NCBI GenBank assembly: GCA_031282285.1
Contig: JAITEA010000142.1
Coordinates: forward strand, 1-6,861
Direction: 5' to 3'
DNA from: Helicobacteraceae bacterium
GTDB taxonomy: Bacteria; Campylobacterota; Campylobacteria; Campylobacterales; SZUA-545
Length of the DNA: 6,861 bases
The translations under genes were made by a program, and so were the position numbers. This document shows positions 6,664 through 6,861 of this stretch, in pieces. Numbering within the stretch: the stretch's first letter is position 1; each line of letters begins with the position of its first letter. A model generated the notes under the pieces. That model was not told the DNA's origin, searched no databases, and worked only from the letters and a program-made list of their open reading frames with translations.

Positions 6664-6810
6664 TCAGACCGAACACGGATTAAAGCGTGCTAGAAACGCA
6701 AATAACGCACTCGCATTTTCATCTGTAGCGGCGTTTATGGCGCTCCCCAACAACGCCGGATCGCGCTCCAACGCTTTATGCGCCCGTAATTTTCGCACGC
6801 GTTCCAACAA
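6664..6810 (-). CDS. Short hypothetical ORF, 48 residues, uncertain
   Basis: I do not recognise this one. On the minus strand a TTG at 6810 (or 6807) opens 48 codons ending in TGA at 6666-6664. An AGAG stretch about 6 nt upstream is a weak ribosome site. The predicted peptide is Arg/Lys-rich at its start (LLERVRKLRAHKALERD) and Ala/Phe-rich later (ASALFAFLARF), so it could fold into amphipathic helices. Leu is mostly TTG, whereas the pump genes favour CTG, which argues against a typical gene here. It begins just inside the inverted repeat at 6825-6861. It may be a small gene, the end of a decayed gene, or chance. Confidence 0.2.
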   Translation of the reverse strand: MLERVRKLRAHKALERDPALLGSAINAATDENASALFAFLARFNPCSV

Positions 6811-6824
6811 CTGTATCTCTTGTC

Positions 6825-6861
6825 ATTCCCGCGACGAAGCGGCAGAGCGCTATGCGGGAAT
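6825..6861. repeat. ATTCCCGC / GCGGGAAT inverted repeat at the window edge
   Basis: ATTCCCGC (6825-6832) and GCGGGAAT (6854-6861) are perfect 8-bp inverted arms around a 21-bp centre. Sequence of the form TGTCATTCCCGC...GCGGGAAT is typical of small interspersed palindromic repeats in many bacteria; the neisserial dRS3 element is built from ATTCCC/GGGAAT arms. A further copy of ATTCCCGC lies at 6639-6646. The right edge is cut by the window, so the full unit cannot be judged. Confidence 0.5.

Larger units (their letters stand above)
6439..6861. other. Intergenic tail of about 420 bp without a convincing gene
   Basis: After the channel stop there is no ORF with a good start, ribosome site and recognisable product on either strand. 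The stretch holds GC-rich hairpins (6450-6530), the second copy of a 14-nt repeat, a 48-codon minus-strand ORF (6664-6810) and copies of ATTCCCGC at 6639-6646 and 6825-6832 with an inverted copy at 6854-6861. Plus-strand stops interrupt all frames. It looks like operon-end and repeat DNA, possibly with a decayed gene. No tRNA or rRNA is seen. Confidence 0.6.

Noticed and set aside
1..6861. CRISPR array, tRNA or rRNA genes, transposase or integrase
   Set aside because: No regular repeat-spacer pattern, no cloverleaf-like stretch and no transposase or integrase motif was seen on either strand; I could not run a dedicated scan.

Overview
The window holds one complete multidrug efflux locus: a TetR-family repressor followed, on the same strand, by a tripartite RND pump. 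The gene order is regulator, periplasmic adaptor, inner-membrane transporter, outer-membrane channel. Order, protein lengths and many short sequence blocks match the cmeR-cmeABC system of Campylobacter. The bacterium is therefore Gram-negative and probably belongs to Campylobacterota. The DNA is visibly GC-rich, with many GCG/GCC codons and frequent CGATCG, unlike AT-rich Campylobacter jejuni, so a GC-rich relative or an uncultured lineage is more likely. This placement rests on remembered protein similarity, not a search.

Layout: 1-89 is upstream DNA with a lone copy of the operator half-site. 90-734 is the repressor (cmeR-like, probable TTG start). 735-827 is the control region, with a promoter-like pair and a 20-bp near-perfect palindrome at 781-800, just before the adaptor's ribosome binding site. 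828-1925 is the adaptor lipoprotein (cmeA-like), 1926-5060 the HAE1-type RND transporter (cmeB-like) and 5053-6438 the outer-membrane factor lipoprotein (cmeC-like). The three pump genes abut or overlap (TAGATG at the first junction, 8-nt overlap at the second) and each has its own Shine-Dalgarno sequence, so they form one operon. 6439-6861 is about 420 bp without a convincing gene. It holds GC-rich hairpins, a 14-nt direct repeat of the end of the channel gene, a minus-strand 48-codon ORF of uncertain status, and an ATTCCCGC/GCGGGAAT inverted repeat cut by the window edge.

How it works (inference from the family): the repressor sits on the palindrome and blocks the pump promoter until a ligand releases it. 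The transporter uses the proton gradient to capture amphiphilic compounds such as drugs or bile salts. The adaptor links it to the channel, which expels them past the outer membrane. All residues expected for proton relay and channel docking are present.

The two most informative observations are as follows. The operator differs from the published CmeR site at only two bases, at mirror positions, with symmetry kept. The transporter lacks most of the phenylalanines that line the AcrB deep drug pocket. The system itself is a known type; I see no wholly new system here.
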